A DNA stretch of 64,000 bases from Phylloscopus collybita (lineage: Eukaryota > Chordata > Aves > Passeriformes > Phylloscopidae), in contig JAJNNQ010000129.1 of NCBI GenBank assembly GCA_027886175.1, positions 3,100,001-3,164,000 on the forward strand. Reading direction: 5' to 3'. Every line of letters begins with the position of its first letter. Position 1 is the stretch's first letter. Under the pieces are notes generated by a model, which was given only the letters and a program-made list of their open reading frames with translations, did not search any database and was not told the origin of the DNA. Below are positions 62,690 through 64,000 of the stretch, in pieces. A program made the translations under genes and the position numbers.

Positions 62690-64000
62690 CACATCAAAAA
62701 AGTTTAATATTTTCACAAGTATCACGTAACACTAGTACCGGAGCTACTAGTGTGCAAAGTAAAAAGACCCTCTACCTTTGCAAAACCATTTAGGCATGCA
62801 ATTTTTCAGGTAGACACACACTTAAAGCTGCAATGACCGTTTGTGACTTACAGGTTACTTTACAACATTCACTCACAGTGCACCATAATGCATACTGAAA
62901 TGTTATCGATAGGCAGGGCAATCCAAATCTTAGAGAGTGGAACGAGAACAGAGAAGAGTAGCCTGCAAATTTCCATCTCCTTTCTGCCAGAAAAGGCATC
63001 AGGAAAACCATGCGGACATCTCAGGTTCGTTTTTGGTAGAAGATGAGGATTAAGGACTACTGTGTGGTTCTCCCTCTTTGCAGAAAGCGGTGTGACTCAC
63101 AAATGTTACTCGACATGTACCTTCCTAACTGCTTCTCAAATTTAAGTGATGCAACCGGTATGCAAATATAAGAATGGCATCGACTGGACAGAGGACAGGG
63201 TACACCACGTGTAAATGATCTGCTGTTGCTTTCGCCCTTGGAATAAGCTGCACCCAACTCTGCCTTTGTGGGCTGTTTACGCACCCGGGTCCTCAGAGGC
63301 AAAATCAAAACGCAGCCCTCCTCCTCCTCCTCCTTTCTGCACGCCAACTCTGGCCGAGTGTTTGTGCTCCCAGTGACTGCTGCACGGCACTAAAGGTTAA
63401 AGCTCTGTGTGGAAGCAAACACCCATTTAAGGCGAGAGACGGAAGTAGGCGCATCCGGGGGACGCGGCCGAGCTGCAGGTTTGGCGGAAGGGCAGCTGCA
63501 GTGCCCTGAGCCAGCCTGACAAGAAGAGATAGGAACTATTTGCTGTAGGAACCCTTGGACAGAAGAGTACAGCACAGCCTCGTGGGGATCACAGATCTAC
63601 TGATCTCGCAAGTCTGGAGATTTGGATTACCCCAGTCGCCAACCGCTTGGCTTCACTCTTTAGGGATTTCTCGCCAAAACGTGACAGATTTCGCCCAGTA
63701 ACACAACACTACTCACAGAAGCAATGGGGAATACCAGTGGGACCAGATCTGTGGGACAAGGGTGTTCACTTTCACCATGACAAGAGGCATCAAGGAAGCG
63801 AGTAAGTCGCGGTGCCAAGTCCCACTACGGGGTTACGTGTGTGCACAGTGCTGACACACCGTCACGTTGTCACAAACCGCTTTGGACGAAACAACAGCAG
63901 GTAGAGAATGCAGGAGGGAACTCTTGCTTCCCCTTCACTTAAAAGCATCGACACCCAGGTCTGGTGGTCAGCGTGCTGGCAGTGTGCTTAACAGGGATGC
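62690..64000 (-). other. HK1: Probable HK1 3' UTR (gene enters from the right)
   Basis: By synteny HK1 should lie next to TACR2, tail to tail, so its 3' end would read on the minus strand here. The sequence is unique, non-coding and free of recognisable transposons. On the minus strand it runs into an ATTAAA signal at 62703-62708 followed by a T/GT-rich stretch, as at a cleavage site. I see no hexokinase codons, so the last coding exon would lie beyond the window. The assignment rests on position and texture, not on a sequence match. Confidence 0.45.
62703..62708 (-). terminator. Candidate HK1 poly(A) signal ATTAAA
   Basis: On the minus strand GAAAATATTAAAC is followed by TTTTTTGATGTGCG and GGTGTTTAGTGG, which fits a signal plus GU-rich downstream element. 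It is tied to the HK1 assignment and equally uncertain. Confidence 0.4.

Overview
This is vertebrate nuclear DNA, almost certainly from a bird. Genes are multi-exon with GT-AG introns, genic ends are very GC- and CpG-rich, and the interspersed repeats are short CR1 LINE 3' ends plus solo retroviral LTRs. The type of solo LTR suggests a neoavian, possibly a songbird. The gene order NEUROG3 - TSPAN15 - TACR2 - (HK1 expected next) is the block known from human 10q22 and mouse chromosome 10.

Layout. 1-14.4 kb: no recognisable gene; one solo LTR (1893-2465, with target-site duplication), a G/T simple tract, a CpG-rich patch near 8 kb and a few motif-rich stretches that may be regulatory. 14.46-14.92 kb: a 39-bp GC-rich minisatellite. 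15.9-17.0 kb: NEUROG3, minus strand, single coding exon of 180 codons, with a TATA box and poly(A) signal. 17-20 kb: its GC-rich promoter side and an AT-rich, motif-dense candidate enhancer at 18.48-18.96 kb. 20-28 kb: intergenic, with a CR1 (20.0-20.46 kb) and a second solo LTR (26644-27079).

28.0-44.65 kb: TSPAN15, minus strand, eight coding exons, reconstructed in full as 295 aa with every intron in phase 0. 49.19-58.96 kb: TACR2 (neurokinin-2 receptor), plus strand, five coding exons, reconstructed in full as 382 aa. 59-64 kb: TACR2 3' flank, then sequence that by synteny is probably the 3' UTR of HK1 on the minus strand.

How the genes relate. They are neighbours by ancestry, not an operon. 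NEUROG3 is the bHLH switch for endocrine and neural progenitors. TSPAN15 is a TspanC8 tetraspanin that escorts the ADAM10 protease. TACR2 is the Gq-coupled receptor for neurokinin A. TSPAN15 and TACR2 are divergent with 4.7 kb between start codons.

I found no undescribed biological system. The points most worth checking are the orientation of NEUROG3 (opposite to mammals relative to TSPAN15, if my recollection of the mammalian map is right), the candidate NEUROG3 enhancer, the 39-bp minisatellite that holds all frames open, a duplicated segment in TSPAN15 intron 7, and a GGAA microsatellite beside the TSPAN15 promoter. All coordinates and splice junctions were read by eye; family and synteny statements come from general knowledge and no search was run.
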